Assembly (NCBI RefSeq): GCF_050864855.1
Contig: NZ_JBOZWW010000049.1
Location: forward strand, 1-36,059
Direction: 5' to 3'
DNA length: 36,059 bases
Source of the DNA: Cardinium hertigii_C
GTDB taxonomy: Bacteria > Bacteroidota > Bacteroidia > Cytophagales > Amoebophilaceae
Shown here one piece after another: positions 27,522 through 35,971 of the stretch (position 1 is the stretch's first letter; each line of letters starts with the position of its first letter). The notes below the pieces were generated by a model. That model did not search any database, was not told the DNA's origin, and saw only the letters and a list, made by a program, of their open reading frames with translations. The position numbers and the translations under genes were made by a program.

Positions 27522-28418
27522 ATGAAAGGCTATCTATTTCCTGGTCAAGGGAGTCAATATATAGGAATGGGCAAAGTGCTCTATCAACATAGCAAACGGG
27601 CACGTCAAATGTTTGCAACAGCTGATCGGATCTTAGGTATGGATTTGACACAACTTATGCTAGAAGGCACTTTAGAAGCTTTAAAGGCAACTACTGTTGC
27701 ACAGCCTGCTATTTTTTTACATGCTGTTGCAACTGCTTTTCTAAGTGATGCCTTTCATCCAGCAGCCGTGGCAGGCCATTCTTTAGGCGAAATAGCGGCT
27801 CTGGTGGCCAGTGAGGTCATTGCATTTGAAGAGGCCCTTTATTTAGTAGCGGTCCGTTCTAAAGCGATGCAAAAGGCTTGCCAGCTTTGTCCCGGTACAA
27901 TGGCTGCTGTATTGGGTCTAAGCGAGGAAGTGGTTGAAGCAATTTGCGCAAGTATTACAGAAGAAATCGTTGTTCCAGCTAATTACAATTGCCCAGGACA
28001 ATTGGTTATTTCAGGAAGCCAAGCAGGGGTTTCCTTGGCCATAGAAGCTTTAATACAAGCAGGTGCGCGAAAGGTAATACCCTTACAAGTAGAAGGAGGG
28101 TTCCATTCCCCACTTATGGCGCCTGCACAAGAAAATTTTGCTACTGCACTCTCCTCTATTGCTTTTTCTAAAGGGATTTGTCCTATTTATCAAAATGTTA
28201 CCGGCTTGCCTGTTACCGATCCCCAAATCATCAAAGAAAACTTACTGAAACAATTGGTTGCCCCTATTTATTGGACAAAAACCATGCACCATATGGTGCA
28301 AGATGGTATTAGCCAATGCATTGAATGTGGTCCAGGAACTGTTTTACAAGGGTTAATGCGAAAAATAATTCCTGACTTATCCATTGGATCCCTGCAGCTA
28401 AGCTATTTGGAAACCTAG
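27522..28418 (+). CDS. fabD: Malonyl-CoA:ACP transacylase
   Basis: A 298-residue enzyme that transfers malonyl groups to acyl carrier protein, feeding fatty-acid elongation. The N-terminal signature is LFPGQGSQYIGMG, the nucleophile is Ser87 in AGHSLGE, and His195 in GGFHSPLM is the catalytic base. NYNCPGQLVISG and IECGPGTVLQGLM are also standard. The start is the ATG at 27522. It converges on rdgB with a 13-base gap. fabG, the next pathway enzyme, lies 0.8 kb away on the other strand rather than in one operon. Confidence 0.96.
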   Translation: MKGYLFPGQGSQYIGMGKVLYQHSKRARQMFATADRILGMDLTQLMLEGTLEALKATTVAQPAIFLHAVATAFLSDAFHPAAVAGHSLGEIAALVASEVIAFEEALYLVAVRSKAMQKACQLCPGTMAAVLGLSEEVVEAICASITEEIVVPANYNCPGQLVISGSQAGVSLAIEALIQAGARKVIPLQVEGGFHSPLMAPAQENFATALSSIAFSKGICPIYQNVTGLPVTDPQIIKENLLKQLVAPIYWTKTMHHMVQDGISQCIECGPGTVLQGLMRKIIPDLSIGSLQLSYLET

Positions 28419-28431
28419 TAGTGTAGTGGAT

Positions 28432-29025
28432 TTAGCCATTCCCTAAAGATTCTAGTAGTATCCTTAAAGCCTGGCCACGGTGTGATACAATATTTTTCTT
28501 TGCTTTTGTCAATTCAGCTGCTGTAAGGTCTAGCTGCGGATCATAAAAAATAGGATCATATCCAAAACCGTTATTACCTTTAGGTTCACGCCTTATCAAA
28601 CCCTTCCATATACCATGACATACCAGAGGTGTGGGATCTTCAGGGTGGCGTAAATAAACCAATAGACAATCAAATTGGGCTTGACGTTCATGATCGGGTA
28701 TATCTTTCATTTCTGCTAATAATTTTTTCATATTATCTTCATCAGCAGCATAGGGACCACCATACCGTGCTGAATAGATACCTGGAGCACCTTTTAATGC
28801 ATCAACAGAAATACCTGAGTCCTCAGCAATAGCAGGTAACCCAGTTGCTTTTGCGGCATGGCGTGCTTTTAAAATAGCATTTTCTATAAAAGTTAGCCCA
28901 GTTTCTTCAATTGAACGTATACCTAGATCAGTTTGAGCAATAATATCAAATTTGAATCCTTTCAACAGTTCGGATAATTCAGCAACCTTACCGGGATTGC
29001 CTGTAGCCAATACTAGTTTTTTCAT
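28432..29025 (-). CDS. rdgB: Non-canonical purine NTP pyrophosphatase (RdgB/HAM1 family)
   Basis: A 197-residue enzyme that hydrolyses dITP, XTP and similar nucleotides to keep them out of DNA and RNA. The signatures are VLATGNPGKVAELSELL at the N-terminus, TFIENAILKARHAA, AIAEDSGISVDALKGAPGIY then SARYGG, GNNGFGYDPIFYD and the C-terminal VSHRGQALR. Length and motifs are complete. It lies 188 bases downstream of fabG on the same strand; that gap is AT-rich with no clear feature. Confidence 0.96.
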   Translation of the reverse strand: MKKLVLATGNPGKVAELSELLKGFKFDIIAQTDLGIRSIEETGLTFIENAILKARHAAKATGLPAIAEDSGISVDALKGAPGIYSARYGGPYAADEDNMKKLLAEMKDIPDHERQAQFDCLLVYLRHPEDPTPLVCHGIWKGLIRREPKGNNGFGYDPIFYDPQLDLTAAELTKAKKNIVSHRGQALRILLESLGNG

Positions 29026-29213
29026 AAAATTTTCTTAATCTTTTAAATCAGAAATAGCTATTTACCAGTTTAGGAGCGAATAAGCGATCCTTTAGTGCTG
29101 CTTGTTTAGGAATGGTTTAGCAAACGACAACAGTGATTTTGCCAAGGGAAATCTTTTTAATATACAAATAAATAAGTTAGTATACTACATATACAAAATA
29201 AATGCTTTCTGTG

Positions 29214-29960
29214 CTATGTAAGCAAACCGCCATCTACCTGGATGACTTGTCCCGTAATATAGTTTGATGCATCAGAAGCTAAAAAAAGTGCACAATTTGC
29301 TACATCTTCCGGGAGGCCTACCCGTTTAAGCGGAATATTTTGGATCCAAGCTTGTTGAGTCGATGGATCCATTTGGTCTGTCATAGCCGTAGCTATAAAG
29401 CCTGGTGCAATAACATTGGCACGTATGTTTCTACTACCTAGTTCTAAGGCAATTGACTTAGTAAAACCAATCATACCAGCTTTAGAAGCTGCATAGTTTG
29501 TTTGTCCAGCGTGTCCACTAATGCCTACAATAGAAGCTATATTGATAATAGAACCACTGCGCTGCTTAAGAAAAGTTTTGATAGATGCTTTCACAGTGTT
29601 AAAGACAGATTTTAAATTTATGTTTAATACTGTGTCCCAATCCGCTTCTGGCATACGCAATAGCAAGTTATCTCTAGTAATGCCTGCATTATTAATCAAT
29701 ACATCTAATCCGCCAAACGCCTCTATTGTATCTTCTATTACTTTATGAGTAGCCTTAAAGTCAGAAGCGTCTACATGCATAGACTGCACTTTAACGCCAA
29801 AAGCACGTAGTGTTGCTTCTGTAGCTTGTACCGCTTCTAAGTCAGATTCACAATAGGTAAAAGCAATATGGCCGCCTGCTTCTGCCAATTTAAGTGCAAT
29901 CGCTTTTCCGATTCCTCGTGTGGCACCTGTAATAAATATTCTTTTCTCTTTTAGATGCAT
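29214..29960 (-). CDS. fabG: 3-oxoacyl-[ACP] reductase
   Basis: A 248-residue short-chain dehydrogenase that reduces 3-oxoacyl-ACP with NADPH in fatty-acid elongation. The cofactor motif is TGATRGIG (residues 11-18). NNAG is at 90-93. The catalytic Ser143, Tyr156 and Lys160 lie in IASIVGISGHAGQTNYAASK. The C-terminus YITGQVIQVDGGLLT is typical of FabG. The start is the ATG at 29960. Confidence 0.96.
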   Translation of the reverse strand: MHLKEKRIFITGATRGIGKAIALKLAEAGGHIAFTYCESDLEAVQATEATLRAFGVKVQSMHVDASDFKATHKVIEDTIEAFGGLDVLINNAGITRDNLLLRMPEADWDTVLNINLKSVFNTVKASIKTFLKQRSGSIINIASIVGISGHAGQTNYAASKAGMIGFTKSIALELGSRNIRANVIAPGFIATAMTDQMDPSTQQAWIQNIPLKRVGLPEDVANCALFLASDASNYITGQVIQVDGGLLT

Positions 29961-30003
29961 AATAAAAAGTGATGCTGAATAACCTTTAATGAAGTAAATA
30001 ATA

Positions 30004-30011
30004 CAAAAGTA
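30004..30011 (-). promoter_or_regulatory. -7 element for fabG
   Basis: On the minus strand the bases read TACTTTTG, a perfect TAnnTTTG, 43 bases before the fabG ATG. No good upstream TTG is found. Confidence 0.3.
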
Positions 30012-30063
30012 TGCAAACTACCATCTTTAATCGATTGTACGGTTAGAGATTAAAATTAAGTTA

Positions 30064-33000
30064 TTAGTGTTTTTTTACCATGGCTATATTTAATATATTT
30101 TGAATATGTAGCTGCAATTCGTGGCTTATATTCACTAGCTGCATTTGTATGGCCAATGGAAGGTAAAATTTTTCGATTAATCTTGCCTTTTCTATCTGTT
30201 TTTCAACCGTGTGGCCAGCAATCGTTCTTGCGTTATGCAACACATCTGCTAGCCTGACCAGTATAGCATCATGATTTTTATTGCGTATTATAGCTTCAAT
30301 GTAGGTAGTATAATTATCTTTTTGGCTTGGTAGTTCTTTTTCTAAATGGGTTGCAGCCCGTACAATCTGTGTAATAGAATTGCCAAATAGTGTGGTTAAG
30401 CCTGCTTCTGTAAGAGGCGTATTTTGTACTACATCATGTACTAAGCCAGCAATAATAACATGCGCATCATCTGTTATATTTAGTAAGATGGAAGCCACTG
30501 CCATAGGATGCAAATAAGATAACTCACCTGTTTTTCTTCTTTGCGTTGTATAATACACTTTAATCAATTGCAGCGCATCCATAACTGTATCAATGTCCAG
30601 TTCTCTTTTTTGCTTAACTTTTTCTAAAAAATCTGCTTCTTCTTGCATGCTTATTGGATCTAACACCATCTTTTTTGTATGCACCACAGGTGAAAGCGTA
30701 GCAAATGCCTTAGTAATTTCCTTTACGTTTACAGGTATTACGTATAAATGGCTAATAGCTGACTCAGAATTGAAACGTTCATAGTAGCCATAATGTGCAT
30801 GGACAATATGTTGATTTTCTGAATCATTTTTTTCTTCATTGCCATCTAATATTTGAATATCTGCCATTTCTGTTACCTTGTATAAAGGCCGTATGATAGG
30901 CAAGCGTGTAGCAGTTGTGATGATCAAGCTAATCGCATTTACTTTTTGTAATTTACCCTCTAAAAGTGTTAACCGATAACCTAATTTTGTATCATCTATA
31001 TAGATATATATGTCCTTTTTTTGGTCTTCATGTAGGGCATTATATGCACTACATGAGTATAAACTATTGATGATCAATTTTTTTATACTTTCTATGGAAC
31101 ATTGTATATAGAGGTGTTTGGTATCTATCATTACATATGGCGCATTATATATATTGTTCATTTTTATAGCATCGAAACATTCGGCCAATAGTTGATCAAT
31201 GCTAATCCAATTGGTAGTTAAATAGAGATTATGTTTCAAATGGTTAAAAACACGGTTGCGGTACTTTTTTAACATAGTAGTTTGTTCTGAATAAGCAAGA
31301 AAGCGATCTTCCGGTTTTTCCAATCGAGTGAGTTTATTATTTAATTGCGATATAATACAATTGCTTTCATAAGCAAGTGCTTCTATTTGTTGTGTATTAA
31401 AAAATTGTTTTGCATTTTGCTCCTCTTTTTCACAAGTTAATGCTTGTATGATGGATAAAAGTTTATCTACACCCTTATTATGGTACAGAAAGCCACCAAC
31501 TAAAAGGAAGAGGATCAATATTCCATATGCAATACTTATATTGAGGTCTAAGAAGCAAGCTATGAATGTATTACTACTCATATAGTGGAACATGATCCAG
31601 GTTGTCATCGCACTTATCATATATCCAAACCATACCACAATCGATGGAGTTATAAAGATAGCTAAGGCTAGATTAATCATAAAAATGATATTATGTAAAT
31701 GTGCAAATTTACTAAGTATAGCCATACCAGTTCCTACTAAGAAAAAAAAATAAATATGGCTCAATGGCCATATTACTGATGCAATTTTATGGATGTATGA
31801 TTGAGGAGTAATGGACAGATAGACTAAGAAAAATGTAGCCACCACGAGGCTTGGTATAAGAACAAGGGATTCTAATACAGTGTACCATTCTGGATTACTG
31901 GAAAAAGTATAAAAAGAGCCATAACCTGTCAACAAAATATAAAAACTAAAAAGTATATAAGGCAAAGGATCTTTTGGCAATTGTTTTTGAAGGTAGTCCC
32001 AAAGGTTAAATTGCTTAACATGTTTCAAAACATATTTAGAGCATTGCTTCCATAATGGTGGTGTGTTGGATACTATTGTTTGGGCCAATCTATTGTGATA
32101 GGAGTTCGGCAGCTGTTTGCGTTTTACCATTTGAATAGCAATACTGCTCAGTAGATTCATGCCAATGGCTGAGAGTACACCATGCATGTCTAAGTTAGAT
32201 TCAAAACAGTACCATGCTATAGTGGTTAAACCACCTGTTAGCATACCTATTAAGACCGCATCTGGATGAAAAAACATCCCAGTTAAAGAGAGCAGTAATG
32301 GTACACTTATAACTGTTTTAAACAGCATAATAGCCACCCATATTATTTGATCTTTAGTGTATAGTGAAAGCAGTGTAGCCATTATCCCTACTATAGCCTG
32401 ATACAGAACTGGTTGTTTGACCCATTTAAATAAATTGGGTAAATCATTAGCCATTAAACCAGTAGCTGCATGTAAGTTTGCACCTGCTGTAGAGATGGTT
32501 AAAGCTGCAACCCCGAGCATAAATAATGGTTTTAATTCCATATAGGTAGCAAAGGTACTGCAAGAAATAGTTGGTAGCATCAAGTTACAAGTATCTTTCT
32601 GTAGCAATAATGCAACCCATAGTAAGAGTAAGTTTATGCTTAACGAAAAAAAACCAGCTCCATTAAAGGAACGTTTGATTTGGGTGGCATTTTTAGAAAG
32701 TACAATACGATCTACCTGAGCAGGATAGAAAGCGGGTATAGCAAAAACAGTAAAATAAGCAATATAGTCTAGTGGATTAGTATGAAGGTCTATTAAGCTA
32801 TTCCAGGAGCGTTTAATGACTAAAGCAAGATGCGTTTGATTGCCATGATGCTGGCTTACCATACATTTCCATACCGTCCAAGCCATTATGGGTAATAATA
32901 TACCAAAGGTAGTACAACGTACTATACGTACCAATGTTAGGGATTGTATGTTATTGGATCCAACGCTAAACGTTATCAAGAGAGCAGCTATAATCAAGCT

Positions 33001-33420
33001 ATAATCTGCTTGAATAGAAAAAAACCAGCATATAGCCATCGAGAGTAGTTTGAATTGTATCGCTGCTACTCCTGTGCTATGTAATATGCCACATATGGCT
33101 ACAATTTTTCGAATAAGATGGCCATAGCATTTGCCCATTGTTTCTGCTACTGAACCATTGCTTAAAAAAAGATATAGACGATTTGCGAGCAAGTTTCCTA
33201 TTATAAAATAACTAATGGTATTACCTGTTAACCGTAATAAGTCATCTATATTAAGCGAATTACAGAGCACTTCTCCTCCATAGGTTATGGCCAAGATGGC
33301 CCCAATAATATTGGCTGTAGTAGATTGCGTATGTTGGATACGGGGACGTCTAATGGACCGGATGCCAACAAATAGATTAACCAATAAAAAAAGAAGAAAA
33401 ATAAGACTATTTAAATGCAT
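30064..33420 (-). CDS. SSS symporter-like domain fused to degenerate kinase core and RelA/SpoT-type HD domain
   Basis: 1118 residues in one uninterrupted frame. Residues 1-435 follow the SSS symporter fold, with SVAETMGKCYG at 90-100 and TISTAGANLHAATG at 308-321 matching its paralogues. Residues 485-650 add about six more helices. A cytosolic part begins near 655 with a helical stretch (670-735). A region at about 740-900 resembles a histidine-kinase catalytic domain, but its N-box position reads KKLIINSLYSCSAYN and no glycine boxes are seen. Residues 930-1110 form an HD domain of the (p)ppGpp-hydrolase type: YLHPMAVASIL (His971), AGLVHDVVQNT (His995, Asp996) and LVRLADVLHNART (Asp1059). The usual Glu-Asp after the HD pair is Gln999-Asn1000. 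SSS-kinase sensors of the CbrA type are known; the added HD domain suggests a solute sensor linked to alarmones. This is inferred, not shown. Confidence 0.8.
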   Translation of the reverse strand: MHLNSLIFLLFLLVNLFVGIRSIRRPRIQHTQSTTANIIGAILAITYGGEVLCNSLNIDDLLRLTGNTISYFIIGNLLANRLYLFLSNGSVAETMGKCYGHLIRKIVAICGILHSTGVAAIQFKLLSMAICWFFSIQADYSLIIAALLITFSVGSNNIQSLTLVRIVRCTTFGILLPIMAWTVWKCMVSQHHGNQTHLALVIKRSWNSLIDLHTNPLDYIAYFTVFAIPAFYPAQVDRIVLSKNATQIKRSFNGAGFFSLSINLLLLWVALLLQKDTCNLMLPTISCSTFATYMELKPLFMLGVAALTISTAGANLHAATGLMANDLPNLFKWVKQPVLYQAIVGIMATLLSLYTKDQIIWVAIMLFKTVISVPLLLSLTGMFFHPDAVLIGMLTGGLTTIAWYCFESNLDMHGVLSAIGMNLLSSIAIQMVKRKQLPNSYHNRLAQTIVSNTPPLWKQCSKYVLKHVKQFNLWDYLQKQLPKDPLPYILFSFYILLTGYGSFYTFSSNPEWYTVLESLVLIPSLVVATFFLVYLSITPQSYIHKIASVIWPLSHIYFFFLVGTGMAILSKFAHLHNIIFMINLALAIFITPSIVVWFGYMISAMTTWIMFHYMSSNTFIACFLDLNISIAYGILILFLLVGGFLYHNKGVDKLLSIIQALTCEKEEQNAKQFFNTQQIEALAYESNCIISQLNNKLTRLEKPEDRFLAYSEQTTMLKKYRNRVFNHLKHNLYLTTNWISIDQLLAECFDAIKMNNIYNAPYVMIDTKHLYIQCSIESIKKLIINSLYSCSAYNALHEDQKKDIYIYIDDTKLGYRLTLLEGKLQKVNAISLIITTATRLPIIRPLYKVTEMADIQILDGNEEKNDSENQHIVHAHYGYYERFNSESAISHLYVIPVNVKEITKAFATLSPVVHTKKMVLDPISMQEEADFLEKVKQKRELDIDTVMDALQLIKVYYTTQRRKTGELSYLHPMAVASILLNITDDAHVIIAGLVHDVVQNTPLTEAGLTTLFGNSITQIVRAATHLEKELPSQKDNYTTYIEAIIRNKNHDAILVRLADVLHNARTIAGHTVEKQIEKARLIEKFYLPLAIQMQLVNISHELQLHIQNILNIAMVKKH

Positions 33421-33569
33421 GTAGAGTCTTTTTATTATTGTGCTGAAAAAATATGCTTTTAAGGATTTAACGCCACAATCGTCTATAAAACTTTAGACAA
33501 CAAATAATAGGACTCGTAAATTGATTATTAAAGCTATACCAAGTCGTTAACACCCACTGTTGGATCACT

Positions 33570-33977
33570 CTATTCAGGTAGCTCTCTATTTAGCAAAAAT
33601 CTAAAATGTTGCAACGATTTAATAACTGCCCTATTTAAAATAGGGTAGTGGATCTTTTCCTTGCTTCCAGTATACACATATCCTATTAAAAAGACAAATT
33701 TAGCACCAGTGGTGTCTACAACATCATCCAATATCGATTTATTGATCCGATAAGCTTCCCGAAGCAACCGTTTTATATTATTACGTTGCACCGAAGAGCG
33801 GATGTTTCGTTTAGAGACGGTAAATAGAACCTTATGATATAAAAATAGCTCTTTCTTTTTTTGTAGGTAAAACACACTACAGGGATGCAGCTTGAGAATG
33901 CTACCTTCCTGAAAAAGCATACGTATGTCGCTTCGGTTCGTTAATCTATTGCACTTGGGGAATTTATTTTTTCCCAT
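33570..33977 (-). CDS. rnpA: Ribonuclease P protein component
   Basis: A 135-residue basic protein from the ATG at 33977; a TTG at 33989 would add four residues. It binds the catalytic RNase P RNA and helps it cut tRNA 5' leaders. The family core is TVSKRNIRSSVQRNNIKRLL followed by REAYR, matching the usual K-R-x-x-R-x-x-x-R-N-x-x-(K/R)-R pattern. The N-terminal NRLTNRSDIRMLFQEG is also typical. It lies 24 bases downstream of rpmH, the conserved rpmH-rnpA pairing. Confidence 0.93.
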   Translation of the reverse strand: MGKNKFPKCNRLTNRSDIRMLFQEGSILKLHPCSVFYLQKKKELFLYHKVLFTVSKRNIRSSVQRNNIKRLLREAYRINKSILDDVVDTTGAKFVFLIGYVYTGSKEKIHYPILNRAVIKSLQHFRFLLNRELPE

Positions 33978-34001
33978 GGCCAATAGCAAAAGAGGGATAT
34001 A

Positions 34002-34160
34002 TTAACGCTTGTGCCTAAGTTCATCAGAAACCGTTAACTTGGCTCGTCCTTTGGAACGCCTTCTGGCCAATACAGCGCGACCATTCGCTGTCGACATCCG
34101 CTCCCTAAAACCATGTTTGTTGCTTCGTTTTCTAAGTGATGGTTGAAATGTTCTTTTCAT
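34002..34160 (-). CDS. rpmH: 50S ribosomal protein L34
   Basis: A 52-residue, strongly basic protein. It starts MKRTFQPSLRKRSNKHGFRE, continues RMSTANGRAVLARRRSKGRA, and ends in a short tail KLTVSDELRHKR. The core is textbook L34, with about eight extra residues at the C-terminus as seen in many Bacteroidota. The ATG is at 34160. It forms a two-gene unit with rnpA downstream. Confidence 0.97.
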   Translation of the reverse strand: MKRTFQPSLRKRSNKHGFRERMSTANGRAVLARRRSKGRAKLTVSDELRHKR

Positions 34161-34623
34161 AGCCGGTTAAAATCTTATAATATAGCTTTAGGATAAATAA
34201 AACTTTTACTTTTTATATGGTTATTTTGTATGTTCTTTTATGTATCAATCCATATCCATTATTTATGGATTAAGTTTTAGCTTAGGTAGCGATAACCCAA
34301 TTTAATCCATTTGTTTATGGTATATATGCTACTACGCTTAATTAAATGGCTGTGCAGCTATTGAGTTTTCCCCGCTTACGATAGCCACTGATTTTGCTTT
34401 AGCAAAGTAGGTAAATCTCTGATGGAATCCAAATAATTGTATCCATTTATTTAAAAAATAGGCTCATCTGCAATAAGATGTTATGCTCTATTTTTTGATT
34501 CATCAAAAAGTTGGAATAACACCATCTTGCTATAATCAGGATTCTGATTCTATCATATAGGTTCATCAGAACCTAAAAAGTTATTATATTGAATTTTATT
34601 ATTACTAGCTCTACTATATCCTT
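34161..34623. other. Hairpin-rich intergenic region upstream of rpmH
   Basis: 463 bases without a recognisable gene. Perfect inverted repeats are ATCCAT/ATGGAT (34254-34270), AAAAAATAG/CTATTTTTT (34453-34496, with CATCT/AGATG inside), TTTTTGAT/ATCAAAAA (34492-34509), AATCAG/CTGATT (34534-34549) and AGGTTC/GAACCT (34559-34574). I found no DnaA-box cluster and no convincing promoter. Confidence 0.5.
34453..34496. terminator. Terminator-like stem-loop flanked by A and T runs
   Basis: A nine-base stem AAAAAATAG (34453-34461) / CTATTTTTT (34488-34496) encloses a second stem CATCT/AGATG. The arms end in A6 and T6, as in a bidirectional intrinsic terminator. However, both flanking reading frames start away from it, so it may belong to a lost gene or mobile element. 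Confidence 0.35.
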
Positions 34624-35139
34624 ATGGTGACTTCAAAATTTCTAAATCCCAAGAACGATGTAGCTTTTCGTAAAATATTTGGTAGTGAAAAACATAAAGA
34701 TATTCTTATTCACTTTATCAATGATGTGCTGGATCTAAAAGAATCAGATAAGGTAAAAGAGGTTAGATTCTTATCTACTATTCAAGATCCAGATATTGCT
34801 TGTAAAAAAGAAAGTATAGTAGATGTGTTATGCACCGACCAGTATGGGAAGCAAATCATTGTAGAAATACAGGTAGCTCCTCAAGAAGGCTTTGAAAAAA
34901 GAGCACAGTACTATGCCTCTAAAGCCTATTCCAGGCAACTCAATTCAGGTCAAGAAGTAGGTGCTAGATACCAAGATCTAAAAAGAGTCATCTTTATAGC
35001 TATTACGAATTATATTGTTTTTCCTGAAAAAATAGATTATGTATCTAATCATGTTATTTTAGACTCTAAAACATATGCAAGAGATTTAAAAGATTTTTCC
35101 TTTTCCATTCATGGAGATTTTAATGCGATGATTCTTTAA
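34624..35139 (+). pseudogene. Rpn-type PD-(D/E)XK nuclease/transposase-family protein, truncated
   Basis: A 171-residue frame matching the N-terminal half of the Rpn (recombination-promoting nuclease) family, normally about 300 residues. The opening FLNPKNDVAFRKIFG and HFINDVLDL are typical. The nuclease motif is SIVDVLCTDQYGKQIIVEIQ, giving Asp67, Glu81 and Gln83, so the catalytic half is intact. VILDSKTYARDLKDFSF is the last family-like stretch, ending near 35103. The remaining 11 residues come from the antisense of an IS3 relic. The C-terminal half is lost. A shortened nuclease could still be made, but decay is more likely. Confidence 0.75.
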
Positions 35140-35437
35140 TAAATTTGTGTGATTATGACTAGTATACTGACTACCTTGATCATTATTAAAGAACTCGGGA
35201 GCAGGATATTTACTCAGTGCATCTTCTAAAGTATCTGTGACCAAACTTGAATCCATAACATTGGACAATCTATAGCTAAGTATCGTTTTGCTATGCCAAT
35301 CTATTACAGCTGAAAAATACATAAGTCCACCATACTTTGAAGATAATTGAGACAACCTCAATTCTTCTTTAAAGTAAAGCTAACACTATTTTACTCTTTT
35401 CTGATGAACTAAACTTTCTAATCTTATTTCTTCCCAT
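35097..35437 (-). mobile_element. IS3-family insertion sequence relic (orfA start joined to orfB core)
   Basis: The ATG at 35437 begins an orfA-like sequence, MGRNKIRKFSSSEKSKIVLA then LL, and runs into TAA. In the next frame the text continues KEELRLSQLSSKYG, so one base has shifted the frame. After KYG it jumps to orfB: GLMYFSAVIDWHSKTILSYR, the segment starting LSNVMDSSLVTDTLEDAL, and PEFFNNDQGSQYTS with the second catalytic Asp. It ends at RIKISMNGKGK. The region between orfA and the orfB core, including the first catalytic Asp, is deleted, and so is everything after GKGK, including the catalytic Glu. The element is dead. Confidence 0.7.
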
Positions 35438-35510
35438 TTGATCTATTCATTTTAAATTAATGAAAAAATACCACTGAGAAACAAAGCTAGTTTTTTTCTG
35501 TCCTATTTTT

Positions 35511-35870
35511 TCAGTCTACTATATGTTTTATAATATGAACAGATAAATCATGCCCAAATTGTTGAGCTATATCAAGAGCTGTTTTGCCAAGATTAGATTT
35601 TGCGTTGACGTCAGTACGTGGATCTGATAGTAAAATCTTAATTACTTCTACATGATTGAATAGTGCTGCCGCATGTAGTGGCGTACAACCACTTTTATTT
35701 TGTAAGTTAACTTGAATTCTTGGAGTTTCTAGTAATAATTTAACTATTTCTATATGACCGTGAAAGGCTGCTAAATAGAGTGGCGTAGAACCATCTTCTT
35801 TATATTTTAAATTAATCTCAACATCTGATTCATTAATTAGTCGGCCCTGAAATATTATTTTTGAATAAAT
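35511..35870 (-). pseudogene. C-terminal fragment of an ankyrin-repeat gene
   Basis: An open minus-strand frame of about 119 codons without an ATG, so easily missed. It holds three clear ankyrin units: STPLYLAAFHGHIEIVKLLL, CTPLHAAALFNHVEVIKILL and KTALDIAQQFGHD, linked by NLQNKSG and VNAKSNLG. It ends in SVHIIKHIVD and TGA at 35513-35511. The frame opens after TAA at 35873-35871 inside unrelated DNA, so the 5' part is missing. It is less degenerate than the IS relics beside it, which suggests recent truncation. Confidence 0.65.
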
Positions 35871-35971
35871 TTATTGAATGGATATTTCTTTATAATATAT
35901 ATGGTTTATCAGGCGCTCTATTTTTCTTACCCAAGATATAGGTATAACTGGTTTTGGATTAAGAATTTTAA

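Noticed and set aside
34161..34623. Replication origin next to rpmH
   Set aside because: rpmH is near oriC in many bacteria, but I found no dnaA gene and no cluster of TTATNCACA-type boxes.
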